Notes: generated from the letters alone by a model not told the origin. A DNA stretch of 64,000 nt from Lacrimispora amygdalina (GCF_003432035.1 NZ_QOHO01000011.1:1-64000); one strand, 5' to 3'; shown: positions 43,087 through 52,564, counted from the first letter of the stretch. Program-made: numbers and translations.

Positions 43087-44682
43087 TTAGAAAGAAAAGC
43101 TTTTATATCTTCTGGCAATGGCTTCTGCCACTTTTAGTCCATCCATCGCAGCAGACGTGATCCCGCCTGCATAGCCAGCGCCTTCTCCACAGGGATAAAT
43201 CCCCCTGATCCTGCTCTCAAACGCATCATCTCTGGAAATCCTTACCGGTGATGAAGTCCTGCTTTCCACGCCTGCCAGTATGGCATCCTGTCTGCGAAAG
43301 CCGCGTATCTTTCCTTCAAATGCCTCAACGCCTTCGATAATGGATTCCGATATATAATCAGGAAGCATTTCTCTCATATTCGTAAATTCATATCCTCCCT
43401 TTAATGCCGGTTTCACATCTCCAAAGGTATTTGAACTGCAGTTTCTCTTAAAATCCCCGTAAAGCTGGATTGGTATGTTGCCCTTCCCCTGCAGATAAGC
43501 CGCTTCTTCCAGTTTTCTCTGATAAGCAATTCCCGCAAGGGGTGAGCCGCCGCCAAAATCCTCAGGAGTCACAGTGACAATGAGCGCACTGTTTGCATTG
43601 ATTCCATCCCGCTTATGATAGCTCATACCATTGACTGCCAGCCGCCCTTCTTCTGAGGAAGCATTCACAACATATCCGCCGGGGCACATGCAAAATGTAT
43701 AAATCCCTCTTCCGCTTTTGCACTGATGGGTAAGCTTATAATCTGCTGCTCCAAGTATCTCGTGAGCAGCCTCCCCGTACTGGGAACGGTTGATTGCCTC
43801 CTGCGGGTGCTGGATTCTGAGTCCAACGGCAAACGCTTTGGCCTCCATGGGAACCCCTCTGCGTTCAAGTACATGAAACGTATCCCTGGCACTGTGTCCG
43901 ATAGCCAGAATTAAAGCATCAGCAGGGATTTCTTCCCTATCATTTACCGTGATGCAGAAGATCTTACCGTCTTTCATCAAAATATCCGTAACAAGGCTGT
44001 TAAAACGGACCTCTCCTCCAAGACGGATGATCTCCTTTCTCATATTCTTTACGATTCCGCTCAGTACATCAGTACCGATATGAGGCTTGTTGATATACAA
44101 AATAGAAGGGTCTGCGCCGAATTCCACAAACAGTTCCAAAACCTTGCGGTTTCGCATCAGAGGGTCCTTAACCAGTGTATTTAATTTTCCGTCTGAGAAG
44201 GTTCCTGCCCCGCCCTCACCAAACTGCACGTTGCTGCCCGGATTTAATGGTCCGCCGTTCCAGAATCCATCCACTGCAAGCCGCCTGTTGTCTACGTCTT
44301 CGCCCCGCTCTAAAAGAAGGGGGCGGTAACCGCTTCTGGCCAGCATGACTCCGCAAAACAGCCCCGCAGGCCCTGCACCTGCAATGACCGGACGGTTTAT
44401 CATTGTTTCCGTTCCGCTCTCAGGAAACTGGTATTCCTTTTTCACTGCCGGTATAACATTGACATTTTTAGCTCTATGTATGACTGCTTCTTCATTTTTT
44501 GTCTCAATGTCAATGGAGTAGATAAAATGAATCTCCTCCTTTTTACGGGCATCAACTGATTGTTTGATTATTTCATAAGACTGTATCTCTTTTACGGGTA
44601 TTCGTAATAATTTAGCCGCTTTCGCCAGCAGATCTTCTTTCGTGTGATCCACTGCAAGTTTTAATTGATTGATTCGTATCAT
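43087..44682 (-). CDS. FAD-dependent dehydrogenase (COG2509 type)
   Basis: A 531-residue flavoprotein of unknown substrate. An N-terminal ferredoxin-like segment (about 1-85, EDLLAKAAKLLRIPVKEIQSYEI) precedes the FAD domain with VIAGAGPAGLFCGVMLARSG, LERGEDVDNR, and GGAGTFSDGKLNT. FCMCPGGYVVNASSEEG and the C-terminal GEGAGYAGGITSAAMDGLKVAEAI complete the cofactor site. It is 7 bases after the next flavoprotein, with which it forms a two-gene unit. Its reaction is not established. Confidence 0.88.
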   Translation of the reverse strand: MIRINQLKLAVDHTKEDLLAKAAKLLRIPVKEIQSYEIIKQSVDARKKEEIHFIYSIDIETKNEEAVIHRAKNVNVIPAVKKEYQFPESGTETMINRPVIAGAGPAGLFCGVMLARSGYRPLLLERGEDVDNRRLAVDGFWNGGPLNPGSNVQFGEGGAGTFSDGKLNTLVKDPLMRNRKVLELFVEFGADPSILYINKPHIGTDVLSGIVKNMRKEIIRLGGEVRFNSLVTDILMKDGKIFCITVNDREEIPADALILAIGHSARDTFHVLERRGVPMEAKAFAVGLRIQHPQEAINRSQYGEAAHEILGAADYKLTHQCKSGRGIYTFCMCPGGYVVNASSEEGRLAVNGMSYHKRDGINANSALIVTVTPEDFGGGSPLAGIAYQRKLEEAAYLQGKGNIPIQLYGDFKRNCSSNTFGDVKPALKGGYEFTNMREMLPDYISESIIEGVEAFEGKIRGFRRQDAILAGVESRTSSPVRISRDDAFESRIRGIYPCGEGAGYAGGITSAAMDGLKVAEAIARRYKSFSF

Positions 44683-44689
44683 ATTTTAT

Positions 44690-45904
44690 TTATCCTCTCC
44701 CTGCATGGATTCCTGCCGTAATTCCGCTGGACCATGCCCACTGCAGGTTATAACCCCCGCATATTCCATCTACATCAAGAATTTCTCCTGAAAAATAGAG
44801 TCCTTTTATAAGTTTCGATTCCATTGTAACAGGATCTACCTCTTTTGTATCCACACCGCCGCTGCAAACCTGAGCCTGATCAAACGCGTTGGTGGAAACA
44901 ATTACTGTTTTCAAATCCTTTAAGCAGCGGACAAGATTCTTAACCTCTCTGGTTGTAATCTCTTTCACCCATGATGCCCGTATAATACCGGCCTCTTTTA
45001 AAAGCACCTTAGCCAGTTTGGAATTTAACACACCATGTAAAAATTCTTCCGCCGGTCTGTATCCAAACCTTCTTTGCCGTTCCAAAAGAAGGGTTTCTAA
45101 ATCTGAAAACGGAAGCTCAGGAAGTAAATCCAGCTGTACTGTTACCTGCTGTCCTTCGTTTAAGGCTCTTGCAGCATATCTGCTGATCTGAAAAACAGGT
45201 ATACCCGAGATTCCGTAATCAGTGATCTGAAGCTCCCCTCTGTCTGAAGCCGCCGTCTTTCCATCTGTCTTAAGCGTCACAAGCGCATCCGTGCGTACTC
45301 CTGCTGCCTGCCTGTACCATTTTTCCTTGCAGCGAAGCTGGACCAGAGCGGGCAGTGGTGTTATAATACGGTGACCCAGCTTACGGGCAAGATCATAACC
45401 GCTGCCATCAGAGCCCGTCTTGGGTGCTGCCATGGAACCAGCCGCGAGAATAATCCGGTCTCCTTTTTGTTTTCCTTTATCTGTAACCACAGTCAGATCT
45501 TTTTTAATCTCTTCCACACGGCAATCCGTCACAATCCTGACGCCCAGATGTTCCAGTTCAAAAAGCATGGCCTCCAGAACAGTGGCTGCCTGTCCGGTAT
45601 TGGGATAGACATATCCATTGCGCTCTGTCAGAACGATCCCCAGATCTTTGAAAAAATCCATCGTCTGGCTTACCGTAAATGCATTCAGTACCGGATAAGC
45701 AAAATCCGGCTGATTACCCCTGTATGCCTCTGCCGGAAGCTGTAGATTCGTAATATTGCACTTTCCGTTACCGGTCGAAAGAAGCTTCTTTCCCGGTCTG
45801 GCTGTATGTTCCATAATTGTAACAGAAGCTCCCTCTCTGGCTGCAGAAATACCCGCTGCCAGACCAGAAGCTCCAGCCCCAATAATTATGATCTGTTTTT
45901 TCAT
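44690..45904 (-). CDS. NAD(P)/FAD-dependent oxidoreductase, HI0933/BaiN family
   Basis: A 404-residue flavoprotein of the HI0933 group, called BaiN when shown to reduce bile-acid enones; here the substrate is unknown. The start at 45904 has AAGGAGG 6 bases upstream; the ORF to 45961 has no SD. The FAD motif is IIIIGAGASGLAAGISAAREG with PGKKLLSTGNGKCNITN, followed by LAAGSMAAPKTGSDGSGYDLA, and the C-terminal SGGVDTKEVDPVTMESKLI, GLYFSGEILDVDGICGGYNLQWAW. It lies before the COG2509 gene, behind its own promoter. Confidence 0.9.
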   Translation of the reverse strand: MKKQIIIIGAGASGLAAGISAAREGASVTIMEHTARPGKKLLSTGNGKCNITNLQLPAEAYRGNQPDFAYPVLNAFTVSQTMDFFKDLGIVLTERNGYVYPNTGQAATVLEAMLFELEHLGVRIVTDCRVEEIKKDLTVVTDKGKQKGDRIILAAGSMAAPKTGSDGSGYDLARKLGHRIITPLPALVQLRCKEKWYRQAAGVRTDALVTLKTDGKTAASDRGELQITDYGISGIPVFQISRYAARALNEGQQVTVQLDLLPELPFSDLETLLLERQRRFGYRPAEEFLHGVLNSKLAKVLLKEAGIIRASWVKEITTREVKNLVRCLKDLKTVIVSTNAFDQAQVCSGGVDTKEVDPVTMESKLIKGLYFSGEILDVDGICGGYNLQWAWSSGITAGIHAGRG

Positions 45905-45932
45905 CCTGTCCTCCTTACATTCAGTCAGACTT

Positions 45933-45961
45933 ATTGTATCCGCTTTATCGCAAAATTTCAA
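45933..45961 (-). promoter_or_regulatory. Sigma-A promoter of the two flavoprotein genes
   Basis: On the minus strand TTGAAA (45961-45956), a 17-base spacer and TACAAT (45938-45933), 29 bases before the start. Confidence 0.78.
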
Positions 45962-45973
45962 TCCTGTTTCTGT

Positions 45974-46360
45974 TTAGCTTGTATAGGATTCCAGATAATT
46001 GAATACTTCAACCATCGAAGGAAACCAGATTCCATCCATAAGCTTCCCCCTCTCTTCTTCCGGAAAATCAGTAACCGGCATATGGGTATAGAGGCAGATG
46101 GTTGTTTTATCCTGATAGAGGACGAGCAGATACCCATCCTCTGAAACCAGATAATATTTATCCTTGCTCTCAGCATTGGCTGGCTTTGCCTCTTCCTGAT
46201 TTATGACAATCTGCGCTTCTGTCACAGTTTCGGTTTCTATGGTTGCCCCGGGGAGGGCCTCCTCCGGTCTGACACTGTCCTTTGTAATGGCAAAGCCAAT
46301 TCCCAGACAGATCGCAGATGCCGCAACAAATAATAGAAAGCAGAACATATACTTCTTCAT
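45974..46360 (-). CDS. BofC C-terminal-domain protein
   Basis: A 128-residue exported or membrane-anchored protein: one N-terminal helix (4-26), a Glu/Thr-rich linker, then DKYYLVSEDGYLLVLYQDKTTICLYTHMPVTDFPEEERGKL and a closing LESYTS segment. This fits the BofC C-terminal domain. In Bacillus, BofC in the forespore controls the SpoIVB protease and so sigma-K activation; the N-terminal BofC domain is not present here, so the same role is not assured. SD GAAGGAGG is strong. It is a single gene following the flippase. Confidence 0.75.
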   Translation of the reverse strand: MKKYMFCFLLFVAASAICLGIGFAITKDSVRPEEALPGATIETETVTEAQIVINQEEAKPANAESKDKYYLVSEDGYLLVLYQDKTTICLYTHMPVTDFPEEERGKLMDGIWFPSMVEVFNYLESYTS

Positions 46361-46413
46361 GAGTTGATACCTCCTTCAGTAAGTATAGTATCTGCTTTCT
46401 TCTTACATTTTAA

Positions 46414-48090
46414 TCATAAAAGATGGTATTTTCTTGCAATACCTGCCAATTTTCTGCCTCCAGGGAAGCCATTTAACTCGGTTTCATCGACACACTGGAA
46501 TTTTAACAGTAACACGCCGTATACTATCACTGCCGCTGCCACAGCTGCCAATACTCCCACTATATTATGTTTTAAAACTGCATGGACCAGAAAATACACC
46601 CCATAGGAAACAGCACCCATAATTCCTGCCGCAAGAGTAGGAAGAAAGAATGTTTTTCTAATCTCCTGATGATAATTTAAATATTTCCGTATGGAGAGTC
46701 CATTGAGCAGACACATGGTCAGTGCAAACAAAATATTGGAATATAAGACTCCATATATCCCCATCTTAAACGGAAACAGCATGAGCCAGAGGATTCCCAC
46801 ATGAAGCACCAGGGAAATAACTGCGTTCTTTAACGGCGTCTTCATGTGATTAATTCCCTGAAGCACCGCATTGGTAACGGTTGACAGGGAGAAAAACACA
46901 ACTGCAGAGGAACCATATATCATCATCTTAATCAGTTCAATGTTATTGCTTCTGCTAAACAGAAGATTGCAGATAGGTCCTGCAAGCACAGTGAGCCCCA
47001 CAGTGGAGGGAATTGCGATGATCATGGAAAAACGAATCACCATGGAAATCTTTCTTATGATCTGGCTCCTGCTTCTTTCTGCCACTGCCTGGGACAAAGA
47101 CGGGATTAAGGCAGATGCCAGAGAATTGGCAATCGCAACCGGAATATTAAAAAGAAGCCGGTATTTACCAGAATAGATTCCCCAGTTGGCAGCTATCTCC
47201 GGAGCCCCCATACCCATGGAAGACATGCCGATGCCGTAAATGCTGTTATCAATCACGATGCTGATGTTGTATGCAACGCTGCTGAACACAATAGGAAGAA
47301 CGGTCAGGATTAAAACCCCGGAAAGATTTTGATATGTTTCAAAATATCCGGAACGGTCTCTTCTGGACTGTCTTCTCATAATCGGACGGTAGCTGAACAT
47401 GAGAAACAAAAGAAACAAAAGGCCTGCAAGTGCTCCTGCACCGGTTCCAATGGTTCCGCCTGCTGCTCCAAACGCATAGGAATACTGGGTTGAACCATAA
47501 AGCGCATTGGAACGCAGTCCTTCTTTAAAGAGCATTGCTGCTGCATAGATACTGATGACTGCATTGACAATCTGTTCAAAAATCTGGGATACCGCTGTGG
47601 GAAGCATGGTTCCAAGTCCCTGGAAATATCCCCTGAAAACCCCAAGATAAGCGATGATCCAGACAGTGGGAGCCAGTGTTTTCAAAGCATAACTGGTATA
47701 AGGCATTTTTAAAAACTGATTTGCAAACACATCCGCTCCGAACCACAGAACTGCAGCACCCAAACCTCCCACAACCGTTCCATAAAACAAAGATACTTTC
47801 AGTACCTTCATGGAATTAACATATTCTTTCCTCGCCATCCTTACAGCAACCATCTTGGATACTGCCGTGGGAAGGCTGTAGGAAGAAACAATTAATAAAA
47901 TGGAGTATATCGAAAAAGCGGAACTGTAATATCCGTTTCCTTCATCTCCTAAAATATCCGCAAGGGGAATCCGGTAAAACATTCCGATCACACGGACAAT
48001 AATACCTGCAGCCGCAAGGATGATTCCCTGAAGAAGGAAGTTAGAAGAACCCCTTTTATTTGTTTTTTTGCTTGTCCTACTGTTTTCCAT
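46414..48090 (-). CDS. SpoVB/MurJ-like flippase of the MOP superfamily
   Basis: A 558-residue membrane protein with about 14 helices, of the polysaccharide/lipid II flippase group (COG2244). The opening FLLQGIILAAAGIIVRVIGMFYRIPLADILGDEGNGYYS is that of SpoVB and YkvU-type proteins. LYSSAFSIYSILLIVSSYSLPTAVSKMVA and GYFQGLGTMLPTAVSQIFEQIVNA follow. Members move lipid-linked sugars across the membrane; SpoVB acts in spore cortex formation. Its start overlaps the DUF3048 gene by 14 bases. Confidence 0.88.
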   Translation of the reverse strand: MENSRTSKKTNKRGSSNFLLQGIILAAAGIIVRVIGMFYRIPLADILGDEGNGYYSSAFSIYSILLIVSSYSLPTAVSKMVAVRMARKEYVNSMKVLKVSLFYGTVVGGLGAAVLWFGADVFANQFLKMPYTSYALKTLAPTVWIIAYLGVFRGYFQGLGTMLPTAVSQIFEQIVNAVISIYAAAMLFKEGLRSNALYGSTQYSYAFGAAGGTIGTGAGALAGLLFLLFLMFSYRPIMRRQSRRDRSGYFETYQNLSGVLILTVLPIVFSSVAYNISIVIDNSIYGIGMSSMGMGAPEIAANWGIYSGKYRLLFNIPVAIANSLASALIPSLSQAVAERSRSQIIRKISMVIRFSMIIAIPSTVGLTVLAGPICNLLFSRSNNIELIKMMIYGSSAVVFFSLSTVTNAVLQGINHMKTPLKNAVISLVLHVGILWLMLFPFKMGIYGVLYSNILFALTMCLLNGLSIRKYLNYHQEIRKTFFLPTLAAGIMGAVSYGVYFLVHAVLKHNIVGVLAAVAAAVIVYGVLLLKFQCVDETELNGFPGGRKLAGIARKYHLL

Positions 48091-49231
48091 ATATTTCTAC
48101 TTTAGGAGAGTCCTGTGCTGAAATGATACAAACCCAGGTTTTTCCCTGGTTCAGGATGATCTCGTTATTCTCCATATCGTAATAATGTGTGGGCCCAAAT
48201 TCTCCATCCTTGGACCATTTCACCGGAATTGCCCGGCCCCCGGTCACATACATTCCGAAAGAATCATTGTGAACATTGATATTTAAATATTCAGTAGTGG
48301 CATAATGAGCGGAGGGACAATACTGCAGAATAATATTCTTCACCCTGATCTGGCCTTCATCCCCCTGGTGAGCCTTTCCGTACTGGTATCTGTAATAAAG
48401 TCCGTCGTCCTCATGGTACTCAAACCATGGCTTGTTATAAACGTAGCCAGGGTAAACCTTATAAGCGTCCTTTACGCTGTCCGCATCCTGTAAAGTAACC
48501 TCATGTCCGGTTTTTGCAAAAAGATAATGTCCCTTGTATTCCGGATTATATTCTCTTTTAAAGCCCAGCTTTTCTATGGACTTGTTTAAACGCTCCCCGC
48601 TGGTATAGGCATTGTGGGGAGATTTCCGGTCGGAGGATCGGAAATAGGCAACTGAACCAATGGCCTCCAGACCATTGATGTGATCTAAATTGGACAGATA
48701 AGGCTTGGCAAAGGTGCTTTGTCCATAATGGGCATAAACAGCATCAAATTCACGGGCAAAGTATGTATAATACGTACGGCAGCTTCTGACAGAGCCGATT
48801 CTTGAAAGATTATCATAATCTTCAATAATTGCCATGTACCGGTTCATTCCGCCTTCTACCGGAGCTTCATAAACAACTCCTGCCCGATTGATTCCATATT
48901 GAGGCTGCGCCTCCTTATCATTGCTCATCATCACTGCTACCGGCCTCCGGTTACCAATGGCTGCATCCACCATCTCTCCGGTTAAATAACTGCGTATTTT
49001 TCCATCTTTCTCGATACGTTCTTCACTGGTATAGTATTCACCGGATTCACTGTCCTCACCGGCGGATTGCTCTGTACTGCTGTTTATGCGGATCTCTTCT
49101 GTCGATTGTCCCTTCTGTGATTCTGACTGCACGTTTGTAACAGATACTTCCTCGTACTTTTTACCGCAGCCAGAGAGCAAGGCTGCAGACAGCATTCCTA
49201 TAGCAAAACCAAACCATACCCTTTTTTTCAT
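48077..49231 (-). CDS. DUF3048 lipoprotein (YerB-like)
   Basis: A 384-residue lipoprotein with lipobox LSGC (Cys22) and a Ser/Glu-rich linker to about residue 65. The DUF3048 core starts at SYLTGEMVDAAIGNRRPVAVMMSND and shows AQPQYGINRAGVVYEAPVEGGMNRYMAI, IGSVRSCRTYYTYFAREFDAVYAHYG, and a C-terminal part (AIPVKWSKDGEFGPTHYYD) with GKTWVCII. The family is common on Firmicute surfaces and has no known role. It overlaps ybeY by 4 bases and the flippase by 14. Confidence 0.92.
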   Translation of the reverse strand: MKKRVWFGFAIGMLSAALLSGCGKKYEEVSVTNVQSESQKGQSTEEIRINSSTEQSAGEDSESGEYYTSEERIEKDGKIRSYLTGEMVDAAIGNRRPVAVMMSNDKEAQPQYGINRAGVVYEAPVEGGMNRYMAIIEDYDNLSRIGSVRSCRTYYTYFAREFDAVYAHYGQSTFAKPYLSNLDHINGLEAIGSVAYFRSSDRKSPHNAYTSGERLNKSIEKLGFKREYNPEYKGHYLFAKTGHEVTLQDADSVKDAYKVYPGYVYNKPWFEYHEDDGLYYRYQYGKAHQGDEGQIRVKNIILQYCPSAHYATTEYLNINVHNDSFGMYVTGGRAIPVKWSKDGEFGPTHYYDMENNEIILNQGKTWVCIISAQDSPKVEIYGKQ

Positions 49232-49725
49232 CTCACGTATCCCCTCCGGCTTAAAATTTCTTCCTGCTTTCGCTCCATAACAAGGCGTTCTTCGTCTTCC
49301 ATATGATCATAGCCGCATAAATGCAGCATGCTGTGAGCGACTAAAAAAGCCAGTTCCCGTTCTATGGAATGCCCGTATTTTTCCGCCTGTTCCTCCACCT
49401 TGTCAACAGAAACAACAATATCCCCCAGGAGAAGTTCTCCTGTCTCCGGGTTAAAGGAGTCATACTCCGCCTCTTCCAGATGATCGAAATCAGAAGGTGT
49501 CTCATATTCAATCATCGGAAAGGAAAGTACATCAGTGGGACTGTCGATATTCCTGTATTCCTGATTGATCTGGCGGATATCCTCATTATCTGTAATAAGA
49601 ACATTAATCTCTGCCTCATAAGGGCAGTTTTCATAATCCAGCGCTTCCTCTGCCACACTGGTTATAATCTCTTCATAGGGAATTTTCAGCTTTTTCTCCG
49701 CTTCGTATTCTATATTAATCGTCAT
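49228..49725 (-). CDS. ybeY: Endoribonuclease YbeY
   Basis: Metal-dependent RNase for 16S rRNA 3'-end maturation and 70S quality control. The 165-residue protein has the zinc motif HSMLHLCGYDH (with the usual Gly after the first His replaced by Ser), the strand region INVLITDNEDIRQINQEYRNIDSPTDVLSFPM, and LLLGDIVVSVDKVEEQAEKYGHS. It overlaps phoH by 11 bases, the common phoH-ybeY coupling. Confidence 0.96.
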   Translation of the reverse strand: MTINIEYEAEKKLKIPYEEIITSVAEEALDYENCPYEAEINVLITDNEDIRQINQEYRNIDSPTDVLSFPMIEYETPSDFDHLEEAEYDSFNPETGELLLGDIVVSVDKVEEQAEKYGHSIERELAFLVAHSMLHLCGYDHMEDEERLVMERKQEEILSRRGYVR

Positions 49726-50731
49726 AATGCGCCTTTCTTCCTGTAACTGTCTTCACTTTTCGGTCAGCCGGCTTTTTCCTGGACTCAAACTCATCATAAG
49801 CCTGTACAATTTTTTGAACCAGCGGATGGCGGACAACGTCACTGCTGGTCAGCTGGCAAAAGCTGATATCATCAATTTTCTTTAAGATCCTCATGGCCAT
49901 GTCAAGACCCGATACGGCTCCTGCCGGTAGATCCTTCTGAGTCTGGTCGCCCGTAACGATCACCTTGGAACCAAAACCGATCCGGGTTAAGAACATCTTC
50001 ATCTGGGCAGGCGTTGTATTCTGGGCTTCATCAAGAATGATAAATGCATTATCCAGAGTCCTTCCTCGCATATAGGCCAGAGGTGCTACCTCAATGAGAC
50101 CTTTTTCCGCATTGTGAAGGTAGCTTTCAGCTCCCATAATCTGATACAGAGCATCGTAGAGCGGTCTTAAATACGGATCAATCTTACTTTGAAGATCACC
50201 CGGCAGAAAGCCCAGCTTCTCCCCTGCTTCAATTGCAGGTCTCGTAAGAATAATCCTGTTTACTTCACCGTTTTTAAAAGCCTGAATTGCCATAGCCATG
50301 GCAAGATAGGTCTTACCGGTTCCGGCAGGACCAATTCCGAATACCACCATCTTTTTTCTGATCTGATCCACATATTGCTTCTGTCCCAGAGTCTTTGGCT
50401 TCACCGGCTTTCCGTTAATGGTTCTGCAGATAATATCTTTGTCTATCTCAAGGATCTGACTGTCGCTTTCCGTAAAAGAAAGAGAAAGAGCATAATCCAC
50501 ATTCTGTTCTGCGATTACATTCCCCCGTTTGGAAAGCTCAATCAGATTGCTGAATACACTTTTTGCTCTCTGTACCATCTGTTCCGGACCGATGATTTTA
50601 AGAGCTCCATCCCTTGCAATCATGGTAACATGCAGGGTCCGTTCAATCTTTTTTAAGTAGCTGTCAAATTGCCCGCATACATTCTTCTCGTGTTCAATAG
50701 GAATATCTATGATAGTTTCAATTACGCTCAT
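49715..50731 (-). CDS. phoH: PhoH-family ATPase
   Basis: A PhoH/YqfB-type P-loop ATPase, often with an RNA-linked role. The 338-residue protein has an N-terminal KH-like part (1-110), Walker A GPAGTGKTYLAMAMA, ILTRPAIEAGEKLGFLPGDLQSKIDPYLRPLYDAL, Walker B AFIILDEAQNTTPAQMKMFLTRIGFGSK and VTGDQTQKDLP. In Clostridia it often lies between yqfD and ybeY, as here, and overlaps both. Confidence 0.95.
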   Translation of the reverse strand: MSVIETIIDIPIEHEKNVCGQFDSYLKKIERTLHVTMIARDGALKIIGPEQMVQRAKSVFSNLIELSKRGNVIAEQNVDYALSLSFTESDSQILEIDKDIICRTINGKPVKPKTLGQKQYVDQIRKKMVVFGIGPAGTGKTYLAMAMAIQAFKNGEVNRIILTRPAIEAGEKLGFLPGDLQSKIDPYLRPLYDALYQIMGAESYLHNAEKGLIEVAPLAYMRGRTLDNAFIILDEAQNTTPAQMKMFLTRIGFGSKVIVTGDQTQKDLPAGAVSGLDMAMRILKKIDDISFCQLTSSDVVRHPLVQKIVQAYDEFESRKKPADRKVKTVTGRKAHYDD

Positions 50732-51962
50732 TTGAATTATTCGTCTCCTCCGGTTCCTCTGTTGTCTGCATCTTCAGCGCTTCCTGTCTGCCTAAGGGCT
50801 CCTCCGTCACAAAATCCATGGTAATCTGGCACAAAGATTCATTATCTAGTATTTTAACATGATTTTCCAGAATTTGTACCCCCTTTTCCAATAATTTTTT
50901 TTGGAAGCTCTGATTCATCTGATCAGCCAGTTCTTTCTTCTCTTCTTCCGTATAAGGGCGTTCATAGGACACATACTCTTTCCCTGTTATTTTTCCCACA
51001 TAAATGGGCAGATAAAAGTTTTTAAACAGATGAAGCTGGGTTTCTTCCATCGTTCGTTTCCACGATGTCCCTTCCGGTCTTGGTCTCATTAACAGAAAAG
51101 AAAACTGAAAGGCTTTTACATACCGTCCTCTTCTTACTTTTCCGGTCTCCACCTCTATGGTCTTAAATAACGGAATCTTCCTGTTATAATGATACTCAGT
51201 TCTGGCGGTTATATCCCCGTCAGAGTGAACATAATGAGTATTCACAATTTCTTCGCTGTCCCCAATGATGGGAAGTGTGCCGCTGACCAGCACATCTCCT
51301 GCAGCCACCTGGTCCCCGACCTTTACCATGGGAACTCCGCTCCGGACAATTATGGAGGTGATTGTGCCATCCTTTTGGGCAATGAGATCGCAGGGAGTTT
51401 CATCCCTGACCGGAATGTCGGAAAGCACTTCATTTTCTTTTATCTTAACCAAAAGTCTGGTTCCCGATACTCTTGCAGATACCCAGGTAATTTCCGGAAA
51501 ACGGGTTCTTAATGATTCCTCCAGCACATCACAGTCAATCTTTGATTTTCTCATGCCATAACGAATCTCCTCTGACTCACAGAACTTTAAAAGAGTATCA
51601 TATGTATACATCTGATTCCCATCAAATTCAATATCCCAGATAAACAGGGACAAAACATAAAGTATCGCCAAAAAACCTAGAAAGCCCGCCGCATAAAACT
51701 TTCTTCTTCTGTTCCGGTATAAAAAAAAAGGAAGTCCAAACTTTTTCAAAATTCTAAGTCTGACCTTCGATTTACGGACGAGAGGTTTGATTTTACGAAA
51801 TCCCGGTACCGTGATAAAGAACCGGTAAGTATGGCCGGAATGAACTACATCCCAAACCTCAATTTCATGTGCGCTGCACATATTAAAAAAACGTTCCGGA
51901 GAAAAACCGGTCATTTCAACGAAAAGATATCCGAAAAAGCGATGATTCAGCCATGTAAGCAC
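50718..51962 (-). CDS. yqfD: Sporulation protein YqfD
   Basis: A mother-cell sporulation protein of uncertain function. The 414-residue protein has a cytoplasmic start (FVEMTGFSPERFFNMCSAHEIEVWDV), a long linker, one membrane helix (about 90-112, FYAAGFLGFLAILYVLSLFIW), then outer domains: SEEIRYGMRKSKIDCDVLEESLRTRFPEITWVSARVSG, LVKIKENEVL and the GVPMVKVGDQVAAGDVLVSG barrel. It lies 26 bases after yqfC. Expected sigma-E control fits the sigma-E-like promoter ahead of yqfC. Confidence 0.93.
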   Translation of the reverse strand: MLTWLNHRFFGYLFVEMTGFSPERFFNMCSAHEIEVWDVVHSGHTYRFFITVPGFRKIKPLVRKSKVRLRILKKFGLPFFLYRNRRRKFYAAGFLGFLAILYVLSLFIWDIEFDGNQMYTYDTLLKFCESEEIRYGMRKSKIDCDVLEESLRTRFPEITWVSARVSGTRLLVKIKENEVLSDIPVRDETPCDLIAQKDGTITSIIVRSGVPMVKVGDQVAAGDVLVSGTLPIIGDSEEIVNTHYVHSDGDITARTEYHYNRKIPLFKTIEVETGKVRRGRYVKAFQFSFLLMRPRPEGTSWKRTMEETQLHLFKNFYLPIYVGKITGKEYVSYERPYTEEEKKELADQMNQSFQKKLLEKGVQILENHVKILDNESLCQITMDFVTEEPLGRQEALKMQTTEEPEETNNSNERN

Positions 51963-51988
51963 GTAACTACACCTCCATTATTCCCAGT

Positions 51989-52255
51989 TTAATCAAATTC
52001 CAGGGATTTAATGTAACCGTTGATTTTCATCTCCTCATTGGTGTAATACTCAATCATAAGACGGCTGCCTCCTATGATAACCCGGCAGTTTTTTGCCTGA
52101 ATCTTGATTAAACAGTCCGTATATAAAATGATGCTTCTGTAATTTTCGATCACAACACTATGGCGGCCCAGAAACGATACAAGCACTTCTCCAAGAACCA
52201 CATCCTTTGGAAGTTTTAAGGCGGAAGCTGCTTTTACTTTTGTTTCCTCCAGCAT
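51989..52255 (-). CDS. yqfC: Sporulation protein YqfC (YabP/YqfC family)
   Basis: An 88-residue sporulation protein with PKDVVLGEVLVSFLGRHSVVIENYRSIILYTD and the IIGGSRLMIEYYTNEEMKINGYIKSLEF tail typical of the YabP/YqfC family, a small beta protein. It is made in the mother cell in Bacillus and has no known biochemical activity. A poor SD (GAAAGGCGAT) precedes the ATG. The rpsU terminator separates it from the gene upstream, so it must have its own promoter. Confidence 0.92.
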   Translation of the reverse strand: MLEETKVKAASALKLPKDVVLGEVLVSFLGRHSVVIENYRSIILYTDCLIKIQAKNCRVIIGGSRLMIEYYTNEEMKINGYIKSLEFD

Positions 52256-52290
52256 AACTTTTATCGCCTTTCTCTGATCTCTTCTTTTCT

Positions 52291-52319
52291 ACTATATGCA
52301 ATTATAATATGGAAAATTC
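52291..52319 (-). promoter_or_regulatory. Sigma-E-like promoter of the yqfC operon
   Basis: On the minus strand GAATTTT (52319-52313), a 14-base spacer and CATATAGT (52298-52291), close to the sigma-E pattern (G/T-A/C-ATATT, CATACA-T). It lies just past the rpsU terminator and about 36 bases before yqfC. Confidence 0.6.
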
Positions 52320-52337
52320 TATAGCGCGTAAAAAGAC

Positions 52338-52371
52338 GAAAAAACCCCTGGTCACAAAAAAGAGACCAGGG
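52338..52371 (-). terminator. Intrinsic terminator of rpsU
   Basis: On the minus strand CCCTGGTC (52371-52364), a 10-base loop, GACCAGGG (52353-52346), then TTTTTTCG. Starts 17 bases past the rpsU stop. Confidence 0.92.
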
Positions 52372-52387
52372 ATTCATCTTTTAAGAA

Positions 52388-52564
52388 TTAGTTATATTTA
52401 CGTTTTCTTGCAGCTTCAGACTTTTTCTTACGTCTTACGCTTGGCTTTTCGTAATGCTCTCTCTTACGAATTTCCTGCTGGATACCTGCTTTTGCACAGT
52501 TTCTTTTGAATCTGCGTAAAGCGCTATCTAAGCTCTCGTTGTCTTTAACGATTACATTTGACAT
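52388..52564 (-). CDS. rpsU: 30S ribosomal protein S21
   Basis: A 58-residue basic protein of the small ribosomal subunit, needed for efficient initiation. The sequence starts [20 protein letters not shown], continues through [20 protein letters not shown], and ends in the Lys/Arg-rich [13 protein letters not shown]. The length is right for Firmicutes. GGAGGGAGG lies upstream, and the gene is monocistronic with its own sigma-A promoter and terminator. S21 genes are often placed near phoH/ybeY or yqeY; here it is just before yqfC. Confidence 0.97.
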   Translation of the reverse strand: MSNVIVKDNESLDSALRRFKRNCAKAGIQQEIRKREHYEKPSVRRKKKSEAARKRKYN

